From: an uncultured beta proteobacterium
Lineage (GTDB): Bacteria > Pseudomonadota > Gammaproteobacteria > Burkholderiales > Burkholderiaceae_C
NCBI GenBank assembly: GCA_903822205.1
Contig: CAIJOK010000023.1
Coordinates: 1-33,642 of the forward strand
Length of the DNA stretch: 33,642 bases
Reading direction: 5' to 3'
Positions 22,796-30,211 of this stretch are shown here, one piece after another. Position 1 is the first letter of the stretch. Every line of letters starts with the position of its first letter. The position numbers were made by a program, and so were the translations under genes. The notes beneath the pieces are model-generated. The model ran no database searches. It was not told the DNA's origin and was given only the letters and a program-made list of their open reading frames with translations.

Positions 22796-23260
22796 ATGAC
22801 CAACCTGAGCTTCAACAACTACTTTCGCAGTCAGCAAGTCCCTCTACAGTGGCTGCCCATCTTGCGAGCCATGGCGCTTGAGTTTTCAGCCAACTTTGAC
22901 GAGGCCGCCTTGAGGCAACTTTTCTTCAGAGTGGGAGAGCATTTTGCAGAGGACGTGGAAGACCGTTTTCAGGGGGTTCAAACTTTGGCCGATTTGGAGG
23001 AGTATCTGAATGAATTTTGGGCCCAGTTGAATTGGGGGTGGGTGGAACTGACCGAGGTCACTGGTGCAATCAACATCGTCCACCAGGCACTGCCTCTGGC
23101 CGAGGCCTTTGGCGACGACTGTATGGTTTGGAGCGTGGGCCTGCTGGAGGGGTTTTACCAGACCGTTTTCCATGTGTTGGGTGCCGGTGATGGCATGAAG
23201 GTCTTGGCCGTGGCCGATGCCTGTAGCGACCTGACCGTGCAATTACGCTTTAGCCGATAA
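22796..23260 (+). CDS. bcsD: cellulose synthase subunit D homologue (BcsD)
   Basis: 154 residues, the family length. The central block LNEFWAQLNWGWVELTEV and the C-terminal DDCMVWSVGLLEGFYQTVFHVLGAGDGMKVL match the BcsD (AxCesD) family. In Komagataeibacter this protein forms an octameric periplasmic-face or cytoplasmic ring/rod that helps align terminal complexes and crystallise cellulose. No signal peptide is visible. It is the first gene of the plus-strand bcs-like operon, 34 bases before bcsP. Its presence with BcsP and BcsQ places the cluster in the bcsD-type (type I) group known from betaproteobacteria. Confidence 0.9.
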   Translation: MTNLSFNNYFRSQQVPLQWLPILRAMALEFSANFDEAALRQLFFRVGEHFAEDVEDRFQGVQTLADLEEYLNEFWAQLNWGWVELTEVTGAINIVHQALPLAEAFGDDCMVWSVGLLEGFYQTVFHVLGAGDGMKVLAVADACSDLTVQLRFSR

Positions 23261-23294
23261 GCCTCCTGACATCTGCCTTTTACGCTTTGCCAGA

Positions 23295-24038
23295 ATGCCC
23301 AAGCACATCCCCGGGAACAAGCTTTCCCCCATTTTCAAATCGCTACAACCCGACCAGCCCTCTGGTGTTCAATGTGCGCCTGTTGCGCCTGTTGCGCCTG
23401 TTGCGCCTACTGCACCGGCCCTCGAAGCCCAGCAGCGCTGGCCATTGTTCAAGGCCATTACACCTGTTCAACCCACTGCCCCCCCCGCACTGACAGATGA
23501 AGAGCGCCAAAGCTGGCAACGATCCGGGGGCGTGAGCCTGCGTGACCTCCAGCAAGATGCGGCTGTGCCAAGTCTCAACGAAAAACTGGCCGACGGCCTG
23601 GGCAGGCTGGCAGGTGTCCATGCGGGCCATCAGCACCACAGCCACCACACCCTGGACGTACCCCCTCCTGCCCCACCCCACTCCACAGCCACTATGGACC
23701 ATGCGTCCACAGTCCCCCCTCCTGCACCTGAACCACCTGTATTTTTGCCCTCACCCCCGCTAACGACACCCAGCCTGTTCCCCCAGCCCGATACGCCCCC
23801 CCTTGAGCCTGCCGCCAGCACTGACATCCCTGCGGCCCCCACGCCTTCAACACGTGGTTTTTCATCGATCAGGCCGACCTTGGCCGTCAACCACATCCAG
23901 TCTGCTCCTGACGGTACGCCACAGCACCCAAGTGAGTCCCTCAAAAGCCTGTTCAGACGCCTGGAAAGCCCAACAGTTCCCATCACTCGGTCCGTTGCCA
24001 AAAAGTCTTCTTTTCTAAGCCGGTTAGGCAGGCGATGA
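23295..24038 (+). CDS. bcsP: proline-rich BcsP-like protein
   Basis: 247 residues of low complexity, very rich in Pro, Ala and Thr, with a His-rich patch (HAGHQHHSHH). An N-terminal short segment (KLSPIFKSL) and a C-terminal segment (SLKSLFRRLE ... SFLSRLGRR) are the only parts that look structured. Such proline-rich proteins with conserved short ends located between bcsD and bcsQ are called BcsP in betaproteobacterial cellulose operons; the role is thought to be spatial organisation of the synthase with BcsD, but that is family inference. A 9-bp tandem repeat encodes APV units near the N-terminus. The stop overlaps the bcsQ start in an ATGA (24035-24038). Position and composition drive the call more than sequence motifs. 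Confidence 0.7.
   Translation: MPKHIPGNKLSPIFKSLQPDQPSGVQCAPVAPVAPVAPTAPALEAQQRWPLFKAITPVQPTAPPALTDEERQSWQRSGGVSLRDLQQDAAVPSLNEKLADGLGRLAGVHAGHQHHSHHTLDVPPPAPPHSTATMDHASTVPPPAPEPPVFLPSPPLTTPSLFPQPDTPPLEPAASTDIPAAPTPSTRGFSSIRPTLAVNHIQSAPDGTPQHPSESLKSLFRRLESPTVPITRSVAKKSSFLSRLGRR
23376..23411 (+). repeat. 9-bp coding tandem repeat GCGCCTGTT
   Basis: Three perfect copies (23376-23384, 23385-23393, 23394-23402) and a fourth degenerate one (GCGCCTACT, 23403-23411) in frame in bcsP, encoding Ala-Pro-Val, Ala-Pro-Val, Ala-Pro-Val, Ala-Pro-Thr. Copy number changes would keep the frame and only alter linker length. Confidence 0.92.
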
Positions 24039-24796
24039 GCGTTATCGGTGTCGTTTCCATGAAGGGCGGCGTTGGAAAAACGACCACAACCGCCAATTTG
24101 GCCAGTGCTCTGGCCATCAAGCTTGGGCGGGGGAGCGTCAGCGTGCTTGACTTGGACCCCCAAAACGCCTTGCGCTGGCATTTGGGTTTGCCTGATACCC
24201 AGCAAGGTGTTTGCGATCTGTCCCGACGGGGAGGGGACTGGCGGCAAGTGGCATTTCCCAGTCCGTTTAACGTGCTGTGTCTGCCTTACGGTCAGGCTGA
24301 CGAGATCGGCCGCATGGCGTTTGAGGACGTTTTGGAACAGCATCCTCGTTGGGTCAGTGACCAGTTGGACCGCGCCGGCCTCAAGCAAAATGCCTTGGTT
24401 TTGATCGATACACCGCCTGGGCCATCGGTCTATCTGCGGCAGGTCTTTGCCTGTGCTGATTTTATTTTGGTGGTGTTGCTTGCAGATGCCGGCTCGTATG
24501 CCACTGTCCCCGCCATGCAAACCTGGCGGGCTGATGCCTCTGCTACACGCCCCAACCTGGGTGTGTATTACGTTCTTAACCAGGTGGACCGCAGTGACCC
24601 CTTGAACCGCGACACTGCGGCTTTTTTGCATCAACAACTTGTCTCTTGCATCTGTCCGGTCGACATTCACGGCGACGAGGCCGTTGGCGAGGCGCTGGCC
24701 TTTACCCAGCCTGTCTTGCAATATGAACCCCACGCCCAAGCCAGTCTCGATATGACTCGGCTGGCAACATGGGTGCTCGATATGCTGAACCGATGA
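24035..24796 (+). CDS. bcsQ: BcsQ, ParA/MinD-like ATPase of the cellulose synthase cluster (copy 1)
   Basis: 253 residues. The deviant Walker A motif KGGVGKTTTTANLASALA is at the N-terminus, followed by VLDLDPQNALRWHLG (Walker A' region) and LVLIDTPPGPSVYL (Walker B region). The ALAFTQPVLQYEPHAQASLD segment near the C-terminus is typical of BcsQ/YhjQ rather than plasmid ParA. BcsQ is needed for polar localisation or assembly of cellulose synthase in enterobacteria. It overlaps bcsP upstream and bcsA downstream by ATGA in each case, so the three proteins are translationally coupled. A second, related ATPase gene lies 4.7 kb downstream. Confidence 0.9.
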   Translation: MSVIGVVSMKGGVGKTTTTANLASALAIKLGRGSVSVLDLDPQNALRWHLGLPDTQQGVCDLSRRGGDWRQVAFPSPFNVLCLPYGQADEIGRMAFEDVLEQHPRWVSDQLDRAGLKQNALVLIDTPPGPSVYLRQVFACADFILVVLLADAGSYATVPAMQTWRADASATRPNLGVYYVLNQVDRSDPLNRDTAAFLHQQLVSCICPVDIHGDEAVGEALAFTQPVLQYEPHAQASLDMTRLATWVLDMLNR

Positions 24797-27060
24797 CCCC
24801 CTCTACCTTGTTATCGCTATGGCGTATGCGCTGGGGCAAAACCAACGTGACGGCTCTGGCGCAACCCCTGATAACGGGACGTTTGAGCGCATTGGGAGAC
24901 AGCCTGGCAGATTCATGGCTTTGGCGTGTGCCCGGATTCAACCTTTTGACCGTCGTGTTGTGGGGAGCAGTGCTATTTTTGCTGACACCCGTTCACCTGA
25001 CCTCGAACCACCAGTTGGCTTTGTCGCTGGTTTTGTTGCTGCCGGCGCTGTTGCTGAGGTGCTACAAAGGCCCTTGGATCACCCTGATGTTGTTGGGGCT
25101 TGCGCTGATCAGTACTTCGCGCTACCTGTATTGGCGCATGAGCCAAAGTCTGGGGACGGACGGCATCGATGCTGTGGCTTTTATAGCATTGGGCATCCTG
25201 GTGGCAGAGGTTTTGTACATTGCCCGGGTGGCCCTGTGCATCGCCAACCGGTTAGTGCCCCTTGCAGAACCCTCCAGTGCCCTGCCTGATGCTGTAGCCG
25301 ACTGGCCAACGGTGGGCATCTTTGTGGTGTGTACCGGTCAGCGTCTGACCCGCATTGAAGCAACCTTGCGCGCCGCAACAGACATTGCCTGGCCCAGACT
25401 CAAAATCACGCTTTACTTTATCGATGCGGTGGCACGCGACGGTGTACGCAAGTTTTTGAACGCCAACAATACCGTCTATCTGGTTTACCCCGAGCCTACC
25501 GACCATGCCCAGACTTCCAGCAATGGCTACATGAAAGGCGTTGTAAAAAGCGCGGTGACGACAGAAAACGCCACCGCCATGCTTAACCGCGTTCTGTCTG
25601 ATGCCAAAGAAGACCTGTGCGTCCTGCTGAACATAGGGGATGTTCCAACCAAACATTGCTTGACGGATACCCTGGGGTGGTTTTGGCGTGACCCCACGTT
25701 GGGATTGGTCTGCACCCCTGGGCATTTTTTGACCCCGCCTTTCAGCCTATCGCTGACAGGACGAGTTGAAGCGACTGCTCCCTCAGACGGCAGCTGGATG
25801 GTGCTGCGACGCAACATGCTGCTCTCGTTGGGCGGCCTGCCAGACGGGCCTGTCACCAGCCAACATCACATCGCACAGGTGATGCACCAAGCCGGCCTCA
25901 AACACGCTTTTGTTGTCTCGTCTGAGCATCTGCCGTCGAGCGGCTTGCCGCCTTGTATTCTGCCGTCGCGTACCGTGACCACGCCCCCCTCAGAGTCCTG
26001 GTATCGCCTGAATACACCTTTTGGGCGCTATTCATGGTGGTGGCGGTGTCGTATCCATCGCCTGAAAACTGCGCTGGATGCCTGTCTGCCCCTGCTGCAC
26101 TTGGTCTTTTGGGTCACTCCCATGGTATTTTTGTTGACTGGCTTGCTACCCGTCCACGCCCCGATCGCCGCCTTGCTGCCCTACGCCGTACCCCACTTGT
26201 TACAGGGCTGGTTGCTGTATCAACGCCTGCACACCCCTGTGCATCTAACGCTGTGGCTTGAGCTGCAAGAGGCCTTTTGGGCACTGTATTTGTTGGTTCT
26301 CACGACGGTGACGGTGACAGTGACCAAAGTCGGCCGAATGGTTAATGCCTGGAAAACCCACACACCACCCGTGCAGGGGCAGGTTGCATGGCCGATGAGC
26401 ACTCTGGATACGCTGCTGATGGCCGGATGGGGACTGTCGATCATCGTGGGTATCACCCTACTGCAACCAAGCGATATGCCTTTGCTGATCAACACCCTGT
26501 TCTATGGTGCATGGTGCGGCATGGGGTTGATGCTGGTGGCTGCCAAACTGGCAGTTGCCGAAGAGGAACAAGACCAGCGATTGCACCGACAGATCAGAAT
26601 GCAAATGCCCGCAATGCTCAAGCTACCCAACAACCGCACCGTGGCTTGCAACACCACTAACTTTCCGCAGCCCCACCTGCAACTGGCTGTGCCCACAGCC
26701 CTGCCGCTGCGGACGGGTGATGCCGTCAACATTTCACTTTTTAACGGATTTGATGAAGTTATCTTTGCTGGCCAAGTACAGTCCGCTGAGGACCGTGCCG
26801 TGTATGTCACTATCGACCCAAACGGTGGGGCGGAATACGCAGCGCTGGCTGATGCCGTAGCTGCCCGTGGCCACGATGGTCCGCCATGGCTGCCTGACAG
26901 CGATGCAGACCAAATCATCCCGGACTGGGTCACTGATGCATTGCAGTGGCCCCTACTGGCCTGGATGCGACTGTGGGCCAGTCTGATCCAAAAACAGCCG
27001 TCGGCAACACATCAACCCAAGCCCGCTGCACCACCCCCCTCGTCCACACCAAAATTATGA
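24793..27060 (+). CDS. BcsA-like protein lacking glycosyltransferase catalytic motifs
   Basis: 755 residues from the ATG at 24793 that overlaps the bcsQ stop. The BcsA architecture is kept: N-terminal membrane helices, the family motif TSRYLYWR (Ser109-Arg115), a GT2-like cytosolic domain (~170-380), further membrane helices and a C-terminal PilZ-like domain. By eye against canonical BcsA the key motifs are gone: DDG is IDAV (Asp211-Ala212-Val213), HAKAGN is HAQTSSN, the DXD of FDxDHVPT is LNIGDVPT (Asn280, Gly282), TED is TSQ (355-357, catalytic Asp to Gln357), and no QXXRW follows. The surrounding framework (DVPTxxxLxxTLGWFWRDPTL, VLRRNMLLSLGG) is conserved. The PilZ RXXXR is altered (R596-LHR-Q600) and D/NXSXXG reads N623-F-P-Q-P-H. 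Probably an inactive paralogue with a channel or scaffold role. The frame is intact, so this is not simple decay. Confidence 0.88.
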   Translation: MTPSTLLSLWRMRWGKTNVTALAQPLITGRLSALGDSLADSWLWRVPGFNLLTVVLWGAVLFLLTPVHLTSNHQLALSLVLLLPALLLRCYKGPWITLMLLGLALISTSRYLYWRMSQSLGTDGIDAVAFIALGILVAEVLYIARVALCIANRLVPLAEPSSALPDAVADWPTVGIFVVCTGQRLTRIEATLRAATDIAWPRLKITLYFIDAVARDGVRKFLNANNTVYLVYPEPTDHAQTSSNGYMKGVVKSAVTTENATAMLNRVLSDAKEDLCVLLNIGDVPTKHCLTDTLGWFWRDPTLGLVCTPGHFLTPPFSLSLTGRVEATAPSDGSWMVLRRNMLLSLGGLPDGPVTSQHHIAQVMHQAGLKHAFVVSSEHLPSSGLPPCILPSRTVTTPPSESWYRLNTPFGRYSWWWRCRIHRLKTALDACLPLLHLVFWVTPMVFLLTGLLPVHAPIAALLPYAVPHLLQGWLLYQRLHTPVHLTLWLELQEAFWALYLLVLTTVTVTVTKVGRMVNAWKTHTPPVQGQVAWPMSTLDTLLMAGWGLSIIVGITLLQPSDMPLLINTLFYGAWCGMGLMLVAAKLAVAEEEQDQRLHRQIRMQMPAMLKLPNNRTVACNTTNFPQPHLQLAVPTALPLRTGDAVNISLFNGFDEVIFAGQVQSAEDRAVYVTIDPNGGAEYAALADAVAARGHDGPPWLPDSDADQIIPDWVTDALQWPLLAWMRLWASLIQKQPSATHQPKPAAPPPSSTPKL

Positions 27061-29360
27061 GCAACCTTGCCACGTATCACAGTATTAATGGGATCAAACT
27101 GTCGCTGTTTGCCTTGGTTATCGGGCTTGTGTGCGTCTTCGCCAGTCCGTTGGCCCACGCAAAACGATCCAAACACAAGGCCGTCGTAGAGGAAGTCATC
27201 GAAACCACGTCATCTGACATCGCCACAGCTCCTAAAACACGCCAGGTGTCTTTGAGTTTCAAGCAAATGGGCGCTTGGTCATCGGTGAACCTGAACGGTG
27301 CGGACGGTTCTCGGACGCTTAATTTTTCGATTCGAGCCGATGAGGTGGTGACCTCTGCCAGACTCAAACTACAGTACGACTATTCGCCATCGCTGATACC
27401 CGAGCTAAGCCACCTGCGCATCTTGGTCAATGAGCATGTCGCCGCCGTTGATGTTCTTCCGCAGGGCAAAAATATCGCCAACAGCCGTGAATACGATCTT
27501 GACCCCCGGCTGTTCACCGATGTCAATTTTTTGCGGTTTAACCTGATTGGTCACTACACCCGCCAGTGCGAAGACCCCTTTCATTCGTCCTTGTGGCTAA
27601 CCCTGAGCGATTTGGGTCGGCTTGAGCTGACCTTGGCCTCCAAGGCCGCCACTTATGACCTTAAATATCTGCCAGCTCCGTTTATTGACAAACGAGACGG
27701 TGCCAAGCTCAAGCTGCCTTTTGTCTTTGTGGGAACACCCTCTGCGGGGACGATCAAGGCTGCCGGCATCGTCGCCTCATGGTTTGGCATACAGGCAGGC
27801 ATCCGGGGTGTGCAGTTTCCGGCCCAGTTCAACACCTTGCCTGACGGCAACGCCGTGGTCTTTGTGCAGGGCACGGAGAAGTTAAGCGGGGTGACGGTAC
27901 CGACTGGTGCCAGCGTGAGTATTGCACCTCACCCCACCAATCCTTCAGCCCAACTGTTGGTCGTGACGGGCATTGGCGATACCGAAATGTTGCGCGCAGC
28001 GCGAGCCATCGCCCTGATCAGTAGCACCTTGGCGGGGCAGTCGGTCACAGTCACCAAAGAAACCGATGCCACCCCACGTAAGCCCTACGACGCACCGGCC
28101 TGGGTGCCCGACAACCGGCCAGTGCGTTTGGGCGAGCTTGCACATCCTGAAGAACTGCGGGTTTTTGGCTGGTATCCAGACACCATTCGCGTCAACTACA
28201 GGGTGTCCCCAGACCTTTTTGCATGGCGCACACTGGGCACACCGTTCCACCTTAAATACCGATTTATCCGTCTGCCTGAGCACAAAAACTCTAGCCTGAA
28301 CGTCAGCGTGAACAACAACTTTTTGCATGCTTTTGCGCTGAATCTGCCATTCAAAAACCCAGACGAGATCAACCGCCTTAACCTGGCCGGCAGTGATCAT
28401 GTCTCCAGGCGCGATGACCTGCTCTATATTCCGCCCTACACCATCGGTGGCCGTGAACAGCTTCAAATGGGGTTTTTCTTTGAGATCATCAAACACGGCG
28501 AGTGTCAAAGCATGCCGCCAGAAAACCTACAGGCCTCGATCGACCCCGAATCCACGCTTGACTTTAGCACCCACCCCCACTATGCCGCCATGCCTAATCT
28601 GGCTTATTTTGCTAGCCTGGGCTACCCTTTTACGCGCATGGCCGACCTGTCAGGCACGGCTGTGGTGATGCCTGACCGGCCAAACCCCTTTGAACTGGGG
28701 ATGTATCTGACCCTCATGGGCCGCATGGGCGAGGCCACGGGCTATCCGGTGCTGCGCCACACCATCGTGACCGCCGCAGATGCTGACCGGGCCACAGACG
28801 CTGACCTCCTGGTGATCGGATCGGCCAACAGTCAGGCCTTGATGAGCAAATGGGCAGACAAGCTGCCGGTCGTTCCCATCAATGGCGAGCGCAGGGTGCG
28901 TGAGCCTGATGCCACCTGGATGCCCTCTTACCGCTGGGAAGAAAAAGACGTGCAATTCACCCCCCAGCCCAAGGGTGATCTCAATCTGACCGGCAACGGC
29001 TATCTGACCACGATCATGGCGTTTGAGTCCCCGCTCAAATCAGAGAAAAGCGTGGTCATGATCCACGCCGACAAAGCTGCCGACCTTCAAAAGGTGTCTG
29101 ATGTTTTGACTGACCCTGAGCGTGTGGGCCAGATCAAGGGTGACTTGGTGGTGGTGGACGACAAAACTGTCAATCACACCAAAGTCAGCGCCACCTATTA
29201 CGTGGGTTCGCTGTCGCGCTGGCAACGTCTGCAATGGCTTTTGGAGGACCACCCCGTGTGGGTCGGAATTTTGGCCGCATTGGTTTGCCTACTGGCGGCC
29301 ATCGCGGCCTACCGTCCGGTGCGTTTGTTGCTGGTTCAATACGCGAAACCCAAAGCGTAA
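27057..29360 (+). CDS. bcsB: BcsB, periplasmic cellulose synthase subunit homologue
   Basis: 767 residues from the ATG at 27057, which overlaps the bcsA-like stop (ATGA); an in-frame ATG at 26946 lies inside the upstream gene. A signal peptide (core LSLFALVIGLVCVFASPLAHA, cleavage near residue 35) leads into a BcsB domain: LSFKQMGAWSSVNLNG, LKLQYDYSPSLIPELSHLRILVNE, and the diagnostic GHYTRQCEDPFHSSLW. A C-terminal membrane helix (PVWVGILAALVCLLAAIAAY, ~735-755) anchors it next to BcsA. BcsB normally guides the glucan across the periplasm and its anchor helix is needed for BcsA activity. Here its partner appears catalytically dead, while BcsB itself looks normal. Bacterial cellulose operons usually continue with bcsZ and bcsC; these are not found. 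Confidence 0.93.
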   Translation: MSNLATYHSINGIKLSLFALVIGLVCVFASPLAHAKRSKHKAVVEEVIETTSSDIATAPKTRQVSLSFKQMGAWSSVNLNGADGSRTLNFSIRADEVVTSARLKLQYDYSPSLIPELSHLRILVNEHVAAVDVLPQGKNIANSREYDLDPRLFTDVNFLRFNLIGHYTRQCEDPFHSSLWLTLSDLGRLELTLASKAATYDLKYLPAPFIDKRDGAKLKLPFVFVGTPSAGTIKAAGIVASWFGIQAGIRGVQFPAQFNTLPDGNAVVFVQGTEKLSGVTVPTGASVSIAPHPTNPSAQLLVVTGIGDTEMLRAARAIALISSTLAGQSVTVTKETDATPRKPYDAPAWVPDNRPVRLGELAHPEELRVFGWYPDTIRVNYRVSPDLFAWRTLGTPFHLKYRFIRLPEHKNSSLNVSVNNNFLHAFALNLPFKNPDEINRLNLAGSDHVSRRDDLLYIPPYTIGGREQLQMGFFFEIIKHGECQSMPPENLQASIDPESTLDFSTHPHYAAMPNLAYFASLGYPFTRMADLSGTAVVMPDRPNPFELGMYLTLMGRMGEATGYPVLRHTIVTAADADRATDADLLVIGSANSQALMSKWADKLPVVPINGERRVREPDATWMPSYRWEEKDVQFTPQPKGDLNLTGNGYLTTIMAFESPLKSEKSVVMIHADKAADLQKVSDVLTDPERVGQIKGDLVVVDDKTVNHTKVSATYYVGSLSRWQRLQWLLEDHPVWVGILAALVCLLAAIAAYRPVRLLLVQYAKPKA

Positions 29361-29382
29361 ACATTCATCCTTGGTTCTGGGC

Positions 29383-29411
29383 TTACCCTTTTTTACCCTT
29401 TTTTACCCTTT
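29383..29411. repeat. 10-bp-period repeat TTTTACCCTT upstream of second bcsQ-like gene
   Basis: TTACCCTT (29383-29390, partial), TTTTACCCTT (29391-29400) and TTTTACCCTT (29401-29410), then TACCCC. The array lies between the bcsB stop and the second ParA-like gene, ending ~47 bases before its start. The unit resembles the one before bcsD (CCCTTTTTGA versus CCCTTTTTTA when aligned on the CCC). Confidence 0.88.
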
Positions 29412-29457
29412 ACCCCCACACTGACCTTGGCCTGATGGCCTAACCCAAGCACCACCC

Positions 29458-30207
29458 ATGCAAATCATTGCTTTTATTTCCGGTAAAGGAGGTGTCGGCA
29501 AAACCACCCTGGCGGCCAACATGGCGGTCGCTTTGGTTCAGCGTAAAAAAAAGGTTTTGTTGATCGATCTGGACCCCCAAAACGCCCAAAAGCACCACCT
29601 GAGCATGGACCCCGACGAAATCGCCGGTCTGGTGCGCGAAGGCATTGCCCCCACGTCAATTTTTGAGAGTCCTTTTGAGGTCAGTTTTATCCCGTTTGGG
29701 CGTGTCACCGATGCTGAGCTACAAGCTTTTGAGACCCATCTCAGGCAAGATACCGACTGGGTGGCGGCAAGCATTCATTCGCTGGATGCGTTTGTTTTTG
29801 ACTACGTGCTCTTAGACACACCTCCTGGGCCGTCCGTTTACTTGCACCAGGCTCTCACGGCTGCCACGCACGCCATCGTCGTCCTACTGGCCGATGCCGC
29901 ATCGTTTGCAACCATCGGCCACATTTCATCTCTGGTGCATCAATGTACCCATGATCGCCCCAACTTTAGTGGGATGCACATGTTGATCAACCAGATGCCT
30001 CTACACAGCAAACTAGGACATCAGGTGCAATCGGCACTTTATTCTCACTATCCTGGTCAGATGATTCCAGCCTCCGTCCACCGAGACCCGCGTGTGTCGC
30101 AGGCTCTGGCGTTTGAACGGCCCGTCTTGCAGTACGAGCCTGGCTGCAAGGCCAGTTTGGACATTCAGTATGTGGCAGATTGGCTGGTCAATGGCCTGGA
30201 GCCTTGA
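29458..30207 (+). CDS. second BcsQ-like ParA/MinD-family ATPase
   Basis: 249 residues. Walker A is KGGVGKTTLAANMAVALV, followed by VLLIDLDPQNAQKHHL and VLLDTPPGPSVYLHQAL. It shares with the BcsQ at 24035 the LDTPPGPSVYL/IDTPPGPSVYL block, VVLLADAxSxAT, and the ALAFxxPVLQYEPxxxASLD segment, so it is a paralogue from the same family rather than a chromosome-partitioning ParA. It lies 97 bases after bcsB, separated by the T-rich repeat array, and 4 bases before the GH18-like gene. Two such ATPases could form a heterodimer or serve different positioning roles; this is inference. Confidence 0.88.
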   Translation: MQIIAFISGKGGVGKTTLAANMAVALVQRKKKVLLIDLDPQNAQKHHLSMDPDEIAGLVREGIAPTSIFESPFEVSFIPFGRVTDAELQAFETHLRQDTDWVAASIHSLDAFVFDYVLLDTPPGPSVYLHQALTAATHAIVVLLADAASFATIGHISSLVHQCTHDRPNFSGMHMLINQMPLHSKLGHQVQSALYSHYPGQMIPASVHRDPRVSQALAFERPVLQYEPGCKASLDIQYVADWLVNGLEP

Positions 30208-30211
30208 TTTT

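Noticed and set aside
23630-24739. Long minus-strand open frame (369 residues) opposite bcsP/bcsQ
   Set aside because: It runs through recognised BcsP and BcsQ coding sequence, its composition follows from the high-GC third positions of those genes, and no domain is recognisable.
24793-27060. The BcsA-like gene as an ordinary pseudogene
   Set aside because: No frameshift or stop is present, translational overlaps with both neighbours are intact, and the structural framework is conserved, so selection for a non-catalytic role is more likely.
29458-30207. Plasmid or chromosome partitioning ParA
   Set aside because: No parB or parS-like repeats are nearby and the C-terminal block matches BcsQ.
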